DNA from: Vibrio harveyi NBRC 15634 = ATCC 14126 = KCTC 12724
GTDB lineage: Bacteria > Pseudomonadota > Gammaproteobacteria > Enterobacterales > Vibrionaceae
Reading direction: 5' to 3'
Length of the DNA: 64,000 bases
Assembly: GCF_001591145.1 (NCBI RefSeq)
Contig: NZ_BCUF01000007.1
Span: 1-64,000 of the forward strand
Positions 54,597 to 63,922 of this stretch are shown here, piece by piece. How positions within the stretch are numbered: position 1 is the stretch's first letter; each line of letters starts with the position of its first letter. Made by a program: the position numbers and the translations under genes. The notes under the pieces were generated by a model. It saw only the letters and a program-made list of their open reading frames with translations, did no database searches and had not been told where the DNA came from.

Positions 54597-54635
54597 CAAA
54601 AGCCCAGAGGTGTTTCACCAAAGGGCTTTTTCATT
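54597..54635 (+). terminator. Terminator after maoP
   Basis: AAAAGCCC pairs with GGGCTTTT, with an inner GGTG/CACC stem, followed by T. A second small hairpin CCAAGC/GCTTGG lies just after the stop (54535-54550). Confidence 0.82.
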
Positions 54636-54665
54636 TTTCAGTAAACCTATTTATCCGGCGAGCAC

Positions 54666-54917
54666 TCACTTCGCCAGCATGGCGACCTTCTTCAAGAAGC
54701 TGTCTTTAAGATGCTCTTGGTCATACTCCAACTGATAGGTGTTGTGGAAACCCACTTTGAGCTCCACGCCATTGCCTCTCAGAAACACGTTATAGCCGTC
54801 GTAATCAGAAAAGGCTTCTACCCCTTCATACATCTTGCCAAACTCGGTAGGCGTGCCGTTGTTCATCACACATTCGTATGCTTGCAGCACTTTGGTTGCG
54901 TCTAAGTCGTTTTTCAT
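54666..54917 (-). CDS. DUF3081 family protein
   Basis: Small protein of unknown function found in Vibrio and relatives. The 83 residues show the family pattern YDGYNVFLRGNGVELKVGFHN, followed by a YQLEYDQE segment. The ATG at 54917 (MKNDLDATKVLQ) has AGGGA upstream; the frame extends eight codons to 54941. Confidence 0.8.
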   Translation of the reverse strand: MKNDLDATKVLQAYECVMNNGTPTEFGKMYEGVEAFSDYDGYNVFLRGNGVELKVGFHNTYQLEYDQEHLKDSFLKKVAMLAK

Positions 54918-54941
54918 TGCGATTCCCTCAGCAATAAACAC

Positions 54942-55292
54942 ACTTTAAGTATGGTTAAGGAAGAAACGCCGTGCCACACCATAGATTGCGTGAGATCATA
55001 ACTTCGGCATTTTTCTTCCCCTTCTCCTACGCAACTCGGTTCAATTTGGCTCGCTCATTCAGCCAAAAAACTTTTTTTCAGTCATAAATTTTAAACGCTA
55101 ATCAACTAGTCTAACGCACTCTATATAAGAGGGTAATCGCAACAAGCAAACGTGAAAACTGTTGAGAAAAGCAACATTGGTTAAAGAAAAAGCAAAATTT
55201 TGACCTAAAACAATAGCAGATCGTCATTACTTATTTTATAATGCGAATTAATGTTTCAGGACATCTTAAATTCCAATAACTAGGGGCACAAA
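54942..55292 (+). promoter_or_regulatory. nagB promoter region with NagC-like operator
   Basis: No gene. A perfect -10 TATAAT (55237-55242) lies inside an imperfect palindrome at 55231-55251 whose halves read TTATTTTA and CGAATTAA, the pattern of NagC operators. This suggests repression by NagC, relieved by GlcNAc-6-P. No good -35 is seen at the expected distance. Confidence 0.6.
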
Positions 55293-56093
55293 ATGAGACT
55301 TATCCCGTTAGCTCAAGCAGCACAAGTAGGCAAGTGGGCAGCAGCACACATCGCTAAGCGCATCAACGACTTCAAACCAACTGCTGAGCGTCCGTTCGTT
55401 CTGGGTCTACCTACTGGTGGCACTCCTCTAGCAACTTACAAAGCATTGATCGAACTTTACCAAGCTGGTGAAGTGAGCTTCGAACACGTTGTGACTTTCA
55501 ACATGGACGAGTACATCGGTATCCCTGCGGATCACCCAGAATCATACCGTTCATTCATGTACAACAACTTCTTCAACCACGTGAACATCCAAGAAGCGAA
55601 CATCAACCTTCTTAACGGTAACGCGGAAGATCACGAAGCGGAATGCCAACGCTACGAAGACAAAATCAAGTCTTACGGCAAGATCAACCTATTCATGGGC
55701 GGCGTAGGTAACGACGGTCACATCGCATTTAACGAGCCAGCATCTTCTCTGTCTTCTCGCACTCGCATCAAGACACTAACTGAAGACACTCGTATCGCGA
55801 ACTCTCGTTTCTTCGATGGCGACATCAACCAAGTTCCTAAGTACGCACTAACTATCGGTGTTGGCACGCTACTAGACGCTGAAGAAGTGATGATCCTAGT
55901 AACAGGTCACAACAAAGCACTTGCTCTACAAGCAGCAGTAGAAGGCAGCGTAAACCACCTATGGACGGTTTCTGCACTTCAACTGCACCCTAAAGCAGTG
56001 ATCGTTTGTGATGAGCCTTCACAACAAGAGCTTAAAGTGAAGACTGTTAAGTACTTCTCTGAGCTAGAAGCGGAAAACATCAAAGGTTTCTAA
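55293..56093 (+). CDS. nagB: Glucosamine-6-phosphate deaminase
   Basis: Converts GlcN-6-P to fructose 6-phosphate and ammonia, the last step of chitin amino sugar use. The 266 residues align without gaps to E. coli NagB numbering. Catalytic residues fall at D72 (FNMDEY), D141, H143 and E148 ([11 protein letters not shown]). [10 protein letters not shown] and the C-terminal region are intact. It stands alone without nagA, nagC or nagE; the only deacetylase in the window is the aga-linked one. Codon use looks highly optimised (frequent AAC, GAC, TAC, CGT), suggesting strong expression. AGGGG precedes the ATG. Confidence 0.96.
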   Translation: MRLIPLAQAAQVGKWAAAHIAKRINDFKPTAERPFVLGLPTGGTPLATYKALIELYQAGEVSFEHVVTFNMDEYIGIPADHPESYRSFMYNNFFNHVNIQEANINLLNGNAEDHEAECQRYEDKIKSYGKINLFMGGVGNDGHIAFNEPASSLSSRTRIKTLTEDTRIANSRFFDGDINQVPKYALTIGVGTLLDAEEVMILVTGHNKALALQAAVEGSVNHLWTVSALQLHPKAVIVCDEPSQQELKVKTVKYFSELEAENIKGF

Positions 56094-56131
56094 TCCTTCG
56101 GGTAACAACCAAAGATAAACGCTGAATACAC

Positions 56132-56166
56132 AAAACCCGTGAGTCATCACGGGTTTTTCGTTTTTA
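56132..56166 (+). terminator. Terminator of nagB
   Basis: AAAACCCGTGA pairs with TCACGGGTTTT around a four-base loop, followed by TCGTTTTT. Confidence 0.93.
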
Positions 56167-56210
56167 AAGACTGGAAGGTTTAGGAATTTAAACAACCGCT
56201 AGCGAGGCGT

Positions 56211-57077
56211 TTAATAAGCTTGAATACCAAACTGGCGCAGACGTTTCGGCAATACCTCATCGAGTTTATCTAACTCACTCGGTTCGACCTCAATGAGGTT
56301 GAAGTTATGCTGCTCGTACACCGCACGAATCTTCTCTCGCTCCGCTTCTAACATCTCACCGGTGTCGCTGCCCCAAAACTGCAGATAGACTTTGCCGCCT
56401 GGTAGGTAGAAATCGCTTGTCACATCTTGGTCGATCGGCAGTTGACGCTCATAAGCGTGTACTACTCCTGCCAAATACAGCCAGTTATCGATCAGCAGTT
56501 CTCCTTTAGAACGTACATAATGTCCATCTAAAGTGCGGTGCTTGGCTTCAAACTTCTGGCGAAAACTAGAAAACGACTTATCTGTGGAATGGGACTCGGC
56601 ATCTTGACCTAAAAACTCAATCACAGACTGCTTGAGTCGCTTGTTACGCAGCACTACGTCGTGCCACACCACAAAGGTATTCTGCGACTCTTTATCGGTT
56701 CTCTGCTGCCCACCAGCACGGATTCCAGCTTCGGTTAAGCTCCAACCCTCTTCGGATTTGCTGATCCAGCCTAATTCACTTAACAGCTGGTTCATGCGCT
56801 TAGCATTGAGCTTAAGCTTCTCACCTAACTGGGTTGCGCTGTAGGTTTTGCCAGACGTTGCAGCAAGCTCGATGTGCAAGTTAGTCGGCCATACGATGAA
56901 CTGCCCAAATTTAGGGTGATCAACATACTCGCCACCAAACTTGGCGCCCTCTTCGGTCAAAATCCATTTCTCGTCTTGGCGAACGATGTAACCAGCGCGT
57001 TTGAGATCAGCAAACAGCAGCTTTGCTTCTATCTGACGCATTTTTGCCAGCGCCGACGTCGATATTTTTTCAGACAC
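56211..57077 (-). CDS. Winged-helix / nuclease-fold protein, unknown
   Basis: Two N-terminal wHTH-like repeats (about residues 10-65 and 75-125, each ending in WILTEEGAKFGGEY / WSLTEAGIRAGGQQ) are followed by a C-terminal domain (about 180-285) that resembles the PD-(D/E)XK-type domain attached to some helicases. This has the order KGELLIDNWLYLAGVVHAYE, then SDFYLPGGKVYLQFWG. The Glu normally found in the YIEYWG strand is Gln here, so activity is doubtful. Translation starts at GTG 57077, with AGGAGG eight bases upstream; a nearer ATG is out of frame. Function unknown. Confidence 0.7.
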   Translation of the reverse strand: MSEKISTSALAKMRQIEAKLLFADLKRAGYIVRQDEKWILTEEGAKFGGEYVDHPKFGQFIVWPTNLHIELAATSGKTYSATQLGEKLKLNAKRMNQLLSELGWISKSEEGWSLTEAGIRAGGQQRTDKESQNTFVVWHDVVLRNKRLKQSVIEFLGQDAESHSTDKSFSSFRQKFEAKHRTLDGHYVRSKGELLIDNWLYLAGVVHAYERQLPIDQDVTSDFYLPGGKVYLQFWGSDTGEMLEAEREKIRAVYEQHNFNLIEVEPSELDKLDEVLPKRLRQFGIQAY

Positions 57078-57182
57078 GATTCATGCCTCCTGCTACTGTT
57101 TGAAATAAGGTGATGACTTGGATATTAACGCATTGATTTCATTGCTTGAAGTAAGAATAGTTGGGATTTTCTATCCACAACA

Positions 57183-57210
57183 AAAAAGGAGCACTTTGGC
57201 TCCTTTCTCG
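57183..57210 (-). terminator. Terminator after the 142-aa gene
   Basis: AAGGAGC pairs with GCTCCTT around a six-base loop, followed on the minus strand by TTTTTTG. Confidence 0.8.
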
Positions 57211-57228
57211 ACATCGAATTGAATCGGC

Positions 57229-57657
57229 TTAATTATTCGCGAGTTTGGCAAATTTGCTATAGGTACTGATTTTGCCGTTGATGTACTCGATACCACTGTG
57301 CACATTGTTTTCGGTGTGACCAACAATTTGGTATTCGACGATGAATTCACCGCTGATGACTTTAATAAACAAGAAGCCGTCGCTGACCTTCCATAAGCCC
57401 TGTAAACCACGCTCACTGAACAAGTCTTTTTCCACCAACGTGCCATTTGGTTTGAGCTCTAAAATCGATGAGAAACCGTCGACGTTCACTTTTACCCAAG
57501 GCTGTTGATGCACTTCGTAGCTGAGGATTTTTCGGCGTGTTTTCGCCCACTCACGCAGTTCTTGCTCTTGCGCTGGGGTAAGAATTGGCAGGTCTTCCAT
57601 CTCCAATAGGGTGTGATGTTTTTCGTACCAGAAAAGTTGCAGATGGAGTAATTTCAT
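57229..57657 (-). CDS. Soluble protein of unknown function (142 aa)
   Basis: Not recognised. After an N-terminal helical part (AQEQELREWAKTRRKIL, about residues 29-45) comes a beta-rich domain with repeated turns (FSSILELKPNGTLVEKDLF, LQGLWKVSDGFLFIKVI, GEFIVEYQIVGHTENNVHSG). The pattern suggests a small beta barrel binding a ligand. No signal peptide. The start codon is uncertain because no ribosome site is seen. It is followed by its own terminator. Confidence 0.6.
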   Translation of the reverse strand: MKLLHLQLFWYEKHHTLLEMEDLPILTPAQEQELREWAKTRRKILSYEVHQQPWVKVNVDGFSSILELKPNGTLVEKDLFSERGLQGLWKVSDGFLFIKVISGEFIVEYQIVGHTENNVHSGIEYINGKISTYSKFAKLANN

Positions 57658-57814
57658 TCAGATTAACGGGGTTTCATAACGACAAAGCGCAACTTTGCGC
57701 CAACCCTGATGGTAAGTCAACCAATGAAACGAAAGAGTGCAGTTTTCACGAGGGTTAAAAACTGCACGTTCCCACGATGGGAAAACGGTGCCCAATAACG
57801 AGCACCGGAGCATA

Positions 57815-58080
57815 TATACCCAAGTGACTTCAAGATGCAGGATTCAGAACAAGTCACTGACTCAAGTTCAAGGAAAACGAAGCAGCGTAATAGACAGCTA
57901 TTTCCAAGTCGTTTGACGAAGAAATTGTTTCCGTGACTCGTTCCCGAAGGGCGAATTGCCTTGGCTTCCATACTTTGTTAACGATTTTTGATTTAGAACC
58001 ACTAGATCTTCAAATCGTTGCCGCGTCTGCAAACCAAGTCACTTTCGCTGAACCACGCATCTCGAGGTTACTTGGGTATA
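57815..58080. repeat. Full-length 266-bp TATACCCAAGT...ACTTGGGTATA element
   Basis: The ends are inverted repeats: TATACCCAAGTGACTTCA at the left, and GAGGTTACTTGGGTATA at the right. The middle (AAGTCGTTTGACGAAGAAAT, GGGCGAATTGCCTTGGCTTC and so on) has no convincing ORF. Ends recur at 1-49, 29140 and 48807-48885. It looks like a non-coding dispersed element, perhaps a MITE or a structured RNA unit. Confidence 0.8.
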
Positions 58081-58104
58081 ACTGTTTATACAGTTAAGAG
58101 AGAA

Positions 58105-58986
58105 TTATGCGGCAAACAACCTTGGTAATTCCGCATGATCACACGCTTGATTTAAGCGCTGTTGAGCGGTTTGAATGTGCGCACGCCAATGTTCATCTTG
58201 CGCCCACATCTCAATCACCAGTGGCACGACGCAGTCTGTCTCTTTGAGTGTGCGGAAGATGGCATCGAAGTTTACTTCACCATCGCCAATCACGAGATCG
58301 CGGAACTGACCTTTGTATTCCGGCGTCACACGATAGGTGTCTTTAAGGTGGATTTGGGTAATGTGTGGCTTACTCAATTTCAGTTCGGTGCACACGTCGT
58401 AATTCCAACCCGAGATGTTGCCTACGTCTGGATAAGCAGTGAAATACGGTGAATTCACTTCGCGATTAAGCACCTCAAACTTGCTCAATGAGTTGAGGTA
58501 ATCGGTGTCCATGATTTCGACAGCAAGCATCACGCCTGCGCGCTCTGCCAGTTTCGCTGCTTCCTTCATACCTTCAATAAAACGCAAGTGGGTAGCACGG
58601 TTTGCTGGCTCGTAATACACATCGTAACCAGCCAATTGAATAGTACGGACGCCAAGTTTGTACGCCAATGCAATCGCCTTTTCCATGTGCAGCACGGCTT
58701 GCTCGCGAATCTTCGGGTCCGCCGAGCCAAACGGGAACTTGCGGTGCGCGCTCAAACACATCGACTGCAATGGCATGCCATAACGTTCACACTGGTGACG
58801 CAGGGCATAAATCGTCTCGTCGTCCCAATCTAAGCGGCTGCGGCGCTCGTCTGATTCGTCCACCGAGATCTCAAGAAAATCGAAGCCTAATTCTTTGGTC
58901 ACGCTGAGCTTTTCTTCCCAGCTCAACTCGTTCGGCAACGCTTTCTCATACAAGCCAACACGATGACGTTGTAGGTTCTGATACAT
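58105..58986 (-). CDS. ulaE: L-ribulose-5-phosphate (xylulose) 3-epimerase UlaE
   Basis: TIM-barrel isomerase turning L-xylulose 5-phosphate into L-ribulose 5-phosphate in ascorbate breakdown. The 293 residues match UlaE/SgaU. Visible blocks are VGLYEKALPNELSWEEKL, GFDFLEISVDESDERRSRLDW and RTIQLAGYDVYYE, with metal ligands in the AVEIMDTDYL and VIEMWAQ strands. It is the last gene of the ula operon. GGGGGCGAC lies before its ATG, eight bases after the ulaD stop. Confidence 0.94.
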   Translation of the reverse strand: MYQNLQRHRVGLYEKALPNELSWEEKLSVTKELGFDFLEISVDESDERRSRLDWDDETIYALRHQCERYGMPLQSMCLSAHRKFPFGSADPKIREQAVLHMEKAIALAYKLGVRTIQLAGYDVYYEPANRATHLRFIEGMKEAAKLAERAGVMLAVEIMDTDYLNSLSKFEVLNREVNSPYFTAYPDVGNISGWNYDVCTELKLSKPHITQIHLKDTYRVTPEYKGQFRDLVIGDGEVNFDAIFRTLKETDCVVPLVIEMWAQDEHWRAHIQTAQQRLNQACDHAELPRLFAA

Positions 58987-58994
58987 GTCGCCCC

Positions 58995-59642
58995 CTAGTT
59001 CCAGTAACGGTCGATTTGCGCTTTCAATGCTTCTGCGGTTTCTTGCCCTTTGTCGCCAGCCAATGCGCGACCTGCGATAAAGGTTTTCGCTTTGATGCCT
59101 TCAAACAGGTAGATGTCTTCTGGCACGATACCGCCCGTGATAGAGAGCTCGATACCCAGTTCAGAGAGTTGACGCATTTTGCTGATGTCAGCGTCTGTCC
59201 AACCAATCCCAGCCAACTCTGCATCGCGAGAACGGTGATAAATCGCTTGAGTGATGCCAAGATCCACCCACGCTTGCGCATCTTCCATCGTCCAATTGCC
59301 GTAGATTTCGATTTGGATTTCGCCGCTAAACTCATCCGCCACTTTTTTACACGCTTCAATGGTCGCAATGTGCGCTGCGGCTGAAACCGTAATCCAGTCA
59401 GCGCCCGCTTCAAACGCCATGCGAGACAAAATCGCGCCGCCATCGGTGGTTTTCATATCGCACACTAGAATGTGGTCCGGGTGGTTCTTACGTAGCGTCG
59501 AGACCGCATTCATCCCTTCTGCGAACGCGAGAATGGTGCCCACTTCAATCACATCGACGTAGCTATGTACATTGCTTGCAACCGCCACAGCGTCAGTTAG
59601 GTTAGTTTGGTCTAGAGCGATTTGAATCATTGGTTTGGTCAT
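58995..59642 (-). CDS. ulaD: 3-keto-L-gulonate-6-phosphate decarboxylase UlaD
   Basis: OMP decarboxylase-superfamily barrel yielding L-xylulose 5-phosphate and CO2. The 215 residues show QIALDQTNLTDAVAVA, VIEVGTIL, and the metal/catalytic DMKTTDGG motif, followed by the ADWITVSAAAHIATIEAC strand. It is placed between the HAD gene and ulaE with short gaps (5 and 8 bases). AAGGATAAG precedes the ATG. Confidence 0.95.
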   Translation of the reverse strand: MTKPMIQIALDQTNLTDAVAVASNVHSYVDVIEVGTILAFAEGMNAVSTLRKNHPDHILVCDMKTTDGGAILSRMAFEAGADWITVSAAAHIATIEACKKVADEFSGEIQIEIYGNWTMEDAQAWVDLGITQAIYHRSRDAELAGIGWTDADISKMRQLSELGIELSITGGIVPEDIYLFEGIKAKTFIAGRALAGDKGQETAEALKAQIDRYWN

Positions 59643-59647
59643 GATGC

Positions 59648-60469
59648 TTATCCTTGAATTTTTTCACGTATCAGACGAGCTAAGCCGTCGTTATTGTTAT
59701 CGGTTTCGCACACCAAACGGGCGCTTGAGCGTACCGTCTCGTCTGCGTTATTCATGGCAACGCCTAATCCGGCGTAACGGAGCATGGAAATATCATTGTG
59801 GTTATCGCCCACGGCAATGACATGATTCGGGTGATAACCCAGCTCAGAAACGTATTCCGCCAGTCTTAAACCTTTGCTGTTACCTTTTGCTGCGAAGTCG
59901 ATGCGATTCGACCACGAGCGTTCGCCGTTGAATTTCTCTTTCACCCATGGGTTTTCAATCAAGCGTTCTACCGAGCTTGGTAAGCCTTCCACCACGAATT
60001 TCCACACGAACTCGGTATTGCGCACTTCTTCACTGAACGAGTCGATTTTGTAGATCTTCGGTTGAAGATGCTCTGGCGCGGTTTTCGCCCACTTTTCCAA
60101 CGCTTCCATGTAGTGAATTGGGTTGTAGTTTGAGTACGTCATGGCATCGGTTACGTACATCACCATCTTGACCTGAAACTCCTTCGCCAAGGCGATGAAC
60201 GTCAGCGCGTCTTCCTTATCGATGGAGTTGTGCTTGAGCACTCGGTCGTTGTGGTAGTCATAAACATAAGTGCCGTTGCAGCAGATGATAGGCGTGGTAA
60301 GACCCAACTCATCGTAATACGGACGTGCCGCAGTGTGATGGCGTCCGGTGACAATCACCACATGACACTTCTGCTGCGCTTCTTGAATCGCTTTTTTCAC
60401 CTCAGGGTGAATGCTGTGGTCATCGGTGAGGACGGTTCCGTCTAAATCTAAAGCAAGCACTTTGTACAT
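59648..60469 (-). CDS. Cof-type HAD-IIB sugar phosphatase
   Basis: Phosphatase of the YidA/Cof family. Motif I DLDGTVL (nucleophile Asp about residue 8) is followed by the VIVTGRHH block, a type IIB cap domain (about 85-190), and motif IV VGDNHNDISMLRYAGLGVAM. The ATG at 60469 follows AGGT at good spacing; the frame extends 11 codons upstream into ulaF. It sits inside the ula operon, unlike in E. coli, so it may clear a toxic or stalled phosphorylated intermediate. This role is inference. Confidence 0.88.
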   Translation of the reverse strand: MYKVLALDLDGTVLTDDHSIHPEVKKAIQEAQQKCHVVIVTGRHHTAARPYYDELGLTTPIICCNGTYVYDYHNDRVLKHNSIDKEDALTFIALAKEFQVKMVMYVTDAMTYSNYNPIHYMEALEKWAKTAPEHLQPKIYKIDSFSEEVRNTEFVWKFVVEGLPSSVERLIENPWVKEKFNGERSWSNRIDFAAKGNSKGLRLAEYVSELGYHPNHVIAVGDNHNDISMLRYAGLGVAMNNADETVRSSARLVCETDNNNDGLARLIREKIQG

Positions 60470-60473
60470 GTCG

Positions 60474-61166
60474 TTACCTCTGCCCGTAGTAGGCGTTTTC
60501 ACCGTGCTTACGCAGGTAGTGTTTGTCTGAAAGCTCAGGCTGGATCTTGATGCCGCTGTTGAGTGAACGCGTTGCTAATGCCATGGCAGAAATCTCTTCC
60601 AATACCACCGCGTTGTGCACGGCATCATCGGCGTTGGTTCCCCAAGAGAAAGGCGCATGCCCCGCCACAATCACGCTTGGTACTGCCATTGGGTCGATGC
60701 GGCGTTGACGAAACTCTTCCACGATAACTAAGCCAGTGTTCTTCTCGTACTCTTCGGCAATTTCGCGTTGTGAGAGCTTACGAGTACACGGAATGTCGCC
60801 GTAGAAGTAGTCGGCATGAGTCGTGCCCAGCGCTGGAATATCAATCCCCGCTTGTGCCCAAATCGTTGCGCTGCGTGAGTGTGTATGCACCACGCCGCCC
60901 ACTTGTGGGAACGCTTTGTAGATCTCAATGTGGGTCGCGGTATCGCTGGATGGATTCATATTGCCTTCCACCACATTGCCGTCTAAATCGACCACCACAA
61001 TGTGTTCAGCGCGCATGCCATCGTATTCCACCCCCGACGGTTTAATCGCAATCACGCCGCGCTCGCGGTCAATCTCAGACACGTTGCCCCAGGTGAAGGT
61101 CACCAAGCCGTATTTCGGCAGTTTGAGGTTGGCTTCGAGCACACGTTGTTTCAGTTCGCTGTACAT
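60474..61166 (-). CDS. ulaF: L-ribulose-5-phosphate 4-epimerase UlaF
   Basis: Zinc class II aldolase-fold epimerase giving D-xylulose 5-phosphate. The 230 residues show [18 protein letters not shown] and the zinc histidines in [16 protein letters not shown]. The C-terminal HDD-type tail ends [14 protein letters not shown], as in AraD/UlaF. The araD versus ulaF choice rests on the operon. AAGGAG overlaps the ulaC stop codon. Confidence 0.94.
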   Translation of the reverse strand: MYSELKQRVLEANLKLPKYGLVTFTWGNVSEIDRERGVIAIKPSGVEYDGMRAEHIVVVDLDGNVVEGNMNPSSDTATHIEIYKAFPQVGGVVHTHSRSATIWAQAGIDIPALGTTHADYFYGDIPCTRKLSQREIAEEYEKNTGLVIVEEFRQRRIDPMAVPSVIVAGHAPFSWGTNADDAVHNAVVLEEISAMALATRSLNSGIKIQPELSDKHYLRKHGENAYYGQR

Positions 61167-61175
61167 GATTTCTCC

Positions 61176-61652
61176 TTAGGCGGTGACAGCCAAAGCTTCA
61201 TCAATCACGTTGAATACATCGGTTTTGCTGCGGCAACGGCGAAGCTTGTCTAAATCCACGCCCGTTTCACTGTCTTCATCATCCAACACTTGGGTCACTT
61301 CCATCAGACCTTCCATGTGCTCATCGGAAGAGCTGCCCGCTAGCGTGATCAACACATCAACTGGCTCGTCTTCGCCTTCAAAGTAGATTGGCTCTTCTAG
61401 CGTAACCAGTGCGAAAGCAGTTCGAATCACGCCGTTTTCTGGGCGTGCGTGTGGCAGTGCCAAGTTAGGCGCGATGCAGATGTAAGGACCCAACTCTTCC
61501 ACGCTGCTGATGATGGCGTCATGGTAAGAAGGCTGAATCGCACCAGAGGCAATCAACATGTCCGTACCAATCTTGATGGCTTCACGCCAGTTAGACGCTT
61601 TTGCTTGCAGTTTGATTGAGTTGTTGTCGATCAGTGATTGTTTTAATCCCAT
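61176..61652 (-). CDS. ulaC: L-ascorbate PTS EIIA component UlaC
   Basis: PTS EIIA type 2 domain protein of 158 residues. The phosphorylated His is H68 (NLALPHARPENGV), the same position as in E. coli UlaC. It passes phosphate to the EIIB domain of the fused UlaAB protein. GGAGA precedes the ATG. The EIICB gene lies 123 bases upstream in the same direction. Confidence 0.94.
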   Translation of the reverse strand: MGLKQSLIDNNSIKLQAKASNWREAIKIGTDMLIASGAIQPSYHDAIISSVEELGPYICIAPNLALPHARPENGVIRTAFALVTLEEPIYFEGEDEPVDVLITLAGSSSDEHMEGLMEVTQVLDDEDSETGVDLDKLRRCRSKTDVFNVIDEALAVTA

Positions 61653-61775
61653 TGTTCTATCTCCAGTTTGGGTGCCGTGACTTTGGCTTTCCGAAACCCG
61701 GCACCACTGTTGTTATCCGCTGTTTGTTATTGGTTTCTTATATCTTCATTGAGAGAAGTATTTGGTCATGTTGTT

Positions 61776-63536
61776 TTATTTTGCTGGTACAAAGTTTTTA
61801 TTGATGATGTCGAGTAGCTCGTCCCCGAAGGAGTTAGGGTTAAGCATGTTTTGCACCCCAAGTACAAACTTGCCTTCGCCTGGTTCCATCTCCGCAGACA
61901 GGTGCTTCGACGATACGATGATGTCCGTGCTCGCAAGCTTCGACTTGTAGTCCGACACTGCGCATGAGTCCATCACGTGAGGAATGCCTTTCTTCTCTAG
62001 GTATTTGCCGATCTTCATTTTCATCATCATCGATGAACCTTGACCGTTACCACATACCGCTAGGATGCTTACTGGGCGCAGACCGTCGCTCGCTTTGATT
62101 GCTTGCTCTACCGCTTCAATCACTTCTGGCTCTTCACTGATTTCTACTGTGCCTTGCGCGTCTTCTTCAGCACGTAGCTTGCGAGAAGCGAAGAACATGT
62201 AAACCAGAGACAGACCAACAAGAACGAAGAAGAACATTTTCGATGCAGACAGACCTTGCATGATTGGTGGGAATACAAGCGCCCAGTCCGCCATGCCCAT
62301 CCAGCCGTTGAATTCTGTGCCGTGTTGGCTAAATAGGTGGATAGCCCAAGCAGAACCTAGTACCTCGATGATGCCCATCACGAAACAGATCTTCATCACC
62401 GCTTTCCAGCCACCGAAGTGGTTAGCAAATACGCCGATGGTCGCGTTAGAGAAAAACATTGGAATGAAGCCAGGGATGATCATGATTGGCGCATCGAATG
62501 CCAGCATTGCCAGTACTGCCGCGAACTGACCAAGCGCACCCCACATGAAACCAAATACCATTGCGTTTGGAGAAAATGCGTAGATAGCCGCACAGTCAAT
62601 CGCCAATACCGCGTTTGGAATCACGCGCTCAGAGATGCCTTTGAACGCTTCAGACAGCTCAGCAACGAACATACGTACACCAGCAACAATCACCTGAATC
62701 GCCACAGCGAATTTCAGACCCGTTTCTAGGATGTAGATAGTCCAGTGTGTGGTGCCCGCCATTTCTTGAAGGTTATCAAGACCGAATGAAAGCAGAATGA
62801 TGCCGAAGAACACCGTCATCACGATCGCCGTTGCTGCGATGCTGTCGTGGAAGATGTGTAGCCATTTAGGCAGTTCTAGGTGGTCAACGCTGTCGTTCTT
62901 ATCACCCAGTTTTGGCGCTACTTTTGTTGCAATCCAAGACGCGACCTGTTGTTGGTGACCAATTGAGAAACCCGCCCCGCCAGTGACTTCTTCGGTTGGC
63001 TTGAACATAATGTTGGAGGAGATACCCCAGTACAGCGCCATTAACACCGCAGAGTAAATGATGGTTTCCCACATGCTTGCGCCAAGCACAAAGTAGAACA
63101 CGGCGATCAGACCTGCTTGCTGGAACATGATGTGACCAGTCAGCATGATGGTGCGGATACCCGTGTATCGGCGGAACAGTACCAAGAGGATATTGATTCC
63201 TAATGCCAATAGAACGGCGTAACCTACCCAAGAGTAGTTATCGCCCATCGCTTCCATGGTAGACATCATGGAGGTGTAAGGGTCAATGACCGAGCCGGTT
63301 AGCCCGTGGTATTCGGAAAGTTTGGAAATCACAGGTTTGAAGCCAGCAACTAGGGTGCCCGCACCCACTTGAACCAGCATGAAACCCACGATCGTTTTGA
63401 TGGAACCTTTAATGATGGTGGTGGCGTCTCTTCTCAGCAACCAATAGCCAATGCATGTTACCAAACCCAGTAGTAGTGGGGCTTTGGTCATAACTTGGCT
63501 GTAAAAAATATAGAAGATGTCGTACAAGAACTCCAT
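61776..63536 (-). CDS. ulaA: Fused L-ascorbate PTS EIIC-EIIB (UlaA-UlaB)
   Basis: Membrane permease fused to its phosphorylating EIIB domain. Residues about 1-455 are the UlaA-type EIIC with around eleven helices ([43 protein letters not shown]). After a linker rich in Glu (about 465-485), residues 488-586 form the lactose/ascorbate EIIB with the phospho-Cys at about residue 495 (VCGNGQGSS). E. coli has separate ulaA and ulaB genes; this arrangement keeps the domains in one chain. AGGGG precedes the ATG. It is transcribed away from the ulaR-like gene. Confidence 0.94.
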   Translation of the reverse strand: MEFLYDIFYIFYSQVMTKAPLLLGLVTCIGYWLLRRDATTIIKGSIKTIVGFMLVQVGAGTLVAGFKPVISKLSEYHGLTGSVIDPYTSMMSTMEAMGDNYSWVGYAVLLALGINILLVLFRRYTGIRTIMLTGHIMFQQAGLIAVFYFVLGASMWETIIYSAVLMALYWGISSNIMFKPTEEVTGGAGFSIGHQQQVASWIATKVAPKLGDKNDSVDHLELPKWLHIFHDSIAATAIVMTVFFGIILLSFGLDNLQEMAGTTHWTIYILETGLKFAVAIQVIVAGVRMFVAELSEAFKGISERVIPNAVLAIDCAAIYAFSPNAMVFGFMWGALGQFAAVLAMLAFDAPIMIIPGFIPMFFSNATIGVFANHFGGWKAVMKICFVMGIIEVLGSAWAIHLFSQHGTEFNGWMGMADWALVFPPIMQGLSASKMFFFVLVGLSLVYMFFASRKLRAEEDAQGTVEISEEPEVIEAVEQAIKASDGLRPVSILAVCGNGQGSSMMMKMKIGKYLEKKGIPHVMDSCAVSDYKSKLASTDIIVSSKHLSAEMEPGEGKFVLGVQNMLNPNSFGDELLDIINKNFVPAK

Positions 63537-63922
63537 ATCTTTACCCCTAGAGTGTTTTTTATTTGTAATCGTATGTAGGTCAGAGTGATTCCATCTGATG
63601 TCGCAGAATCTACTCAGTTTTTGCTCACGAAATAAACTCTAACAATCAAAAGTAATCACGCAATGCTCATTTGTGATTATTTTGATATTTATCAATTTTG
63701 CCCTCCAAAAAACCCTACAAATGGTAAGCGGATCACACACAAAAATTAAATTATCAATAAATACAATAACTTATAAATTCTTGTGATGAAGTTCAGATTT
63801 TCATCAGTCTTGAATTTGACAATCAAGAGCGTGATTAATAGAATCAAAACAAATCACAAGTAATCACCAAATAATCACTAGATACACATTTCGGTGAATT
63901 TGAATCAAATAGGGTGATGGGT
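63537..63922. promoter_or_regulatory. Divergent ulaA / ulaR-like promoter region with TAATCAC array
   Basis: No gene. The heptamer TAATCAC or its complement occurs at 63653, 63673, 63831, 63861 and 63872, with a close variant at 63851. The last three are spaced 10-11 bases apart, one helical turn. These are probably operators for the DeoR-type regulator. The DNA is AT-rich. Confidence 0.7.

Noticed and set aside
57717..57971. 84-codon open frame inside the TATACCCAAGT repeat
   Set aside because: It begins and ends at arbitrary places relative to the repeat, has unusual Cys/Ser composition and lacks a ribosome site.
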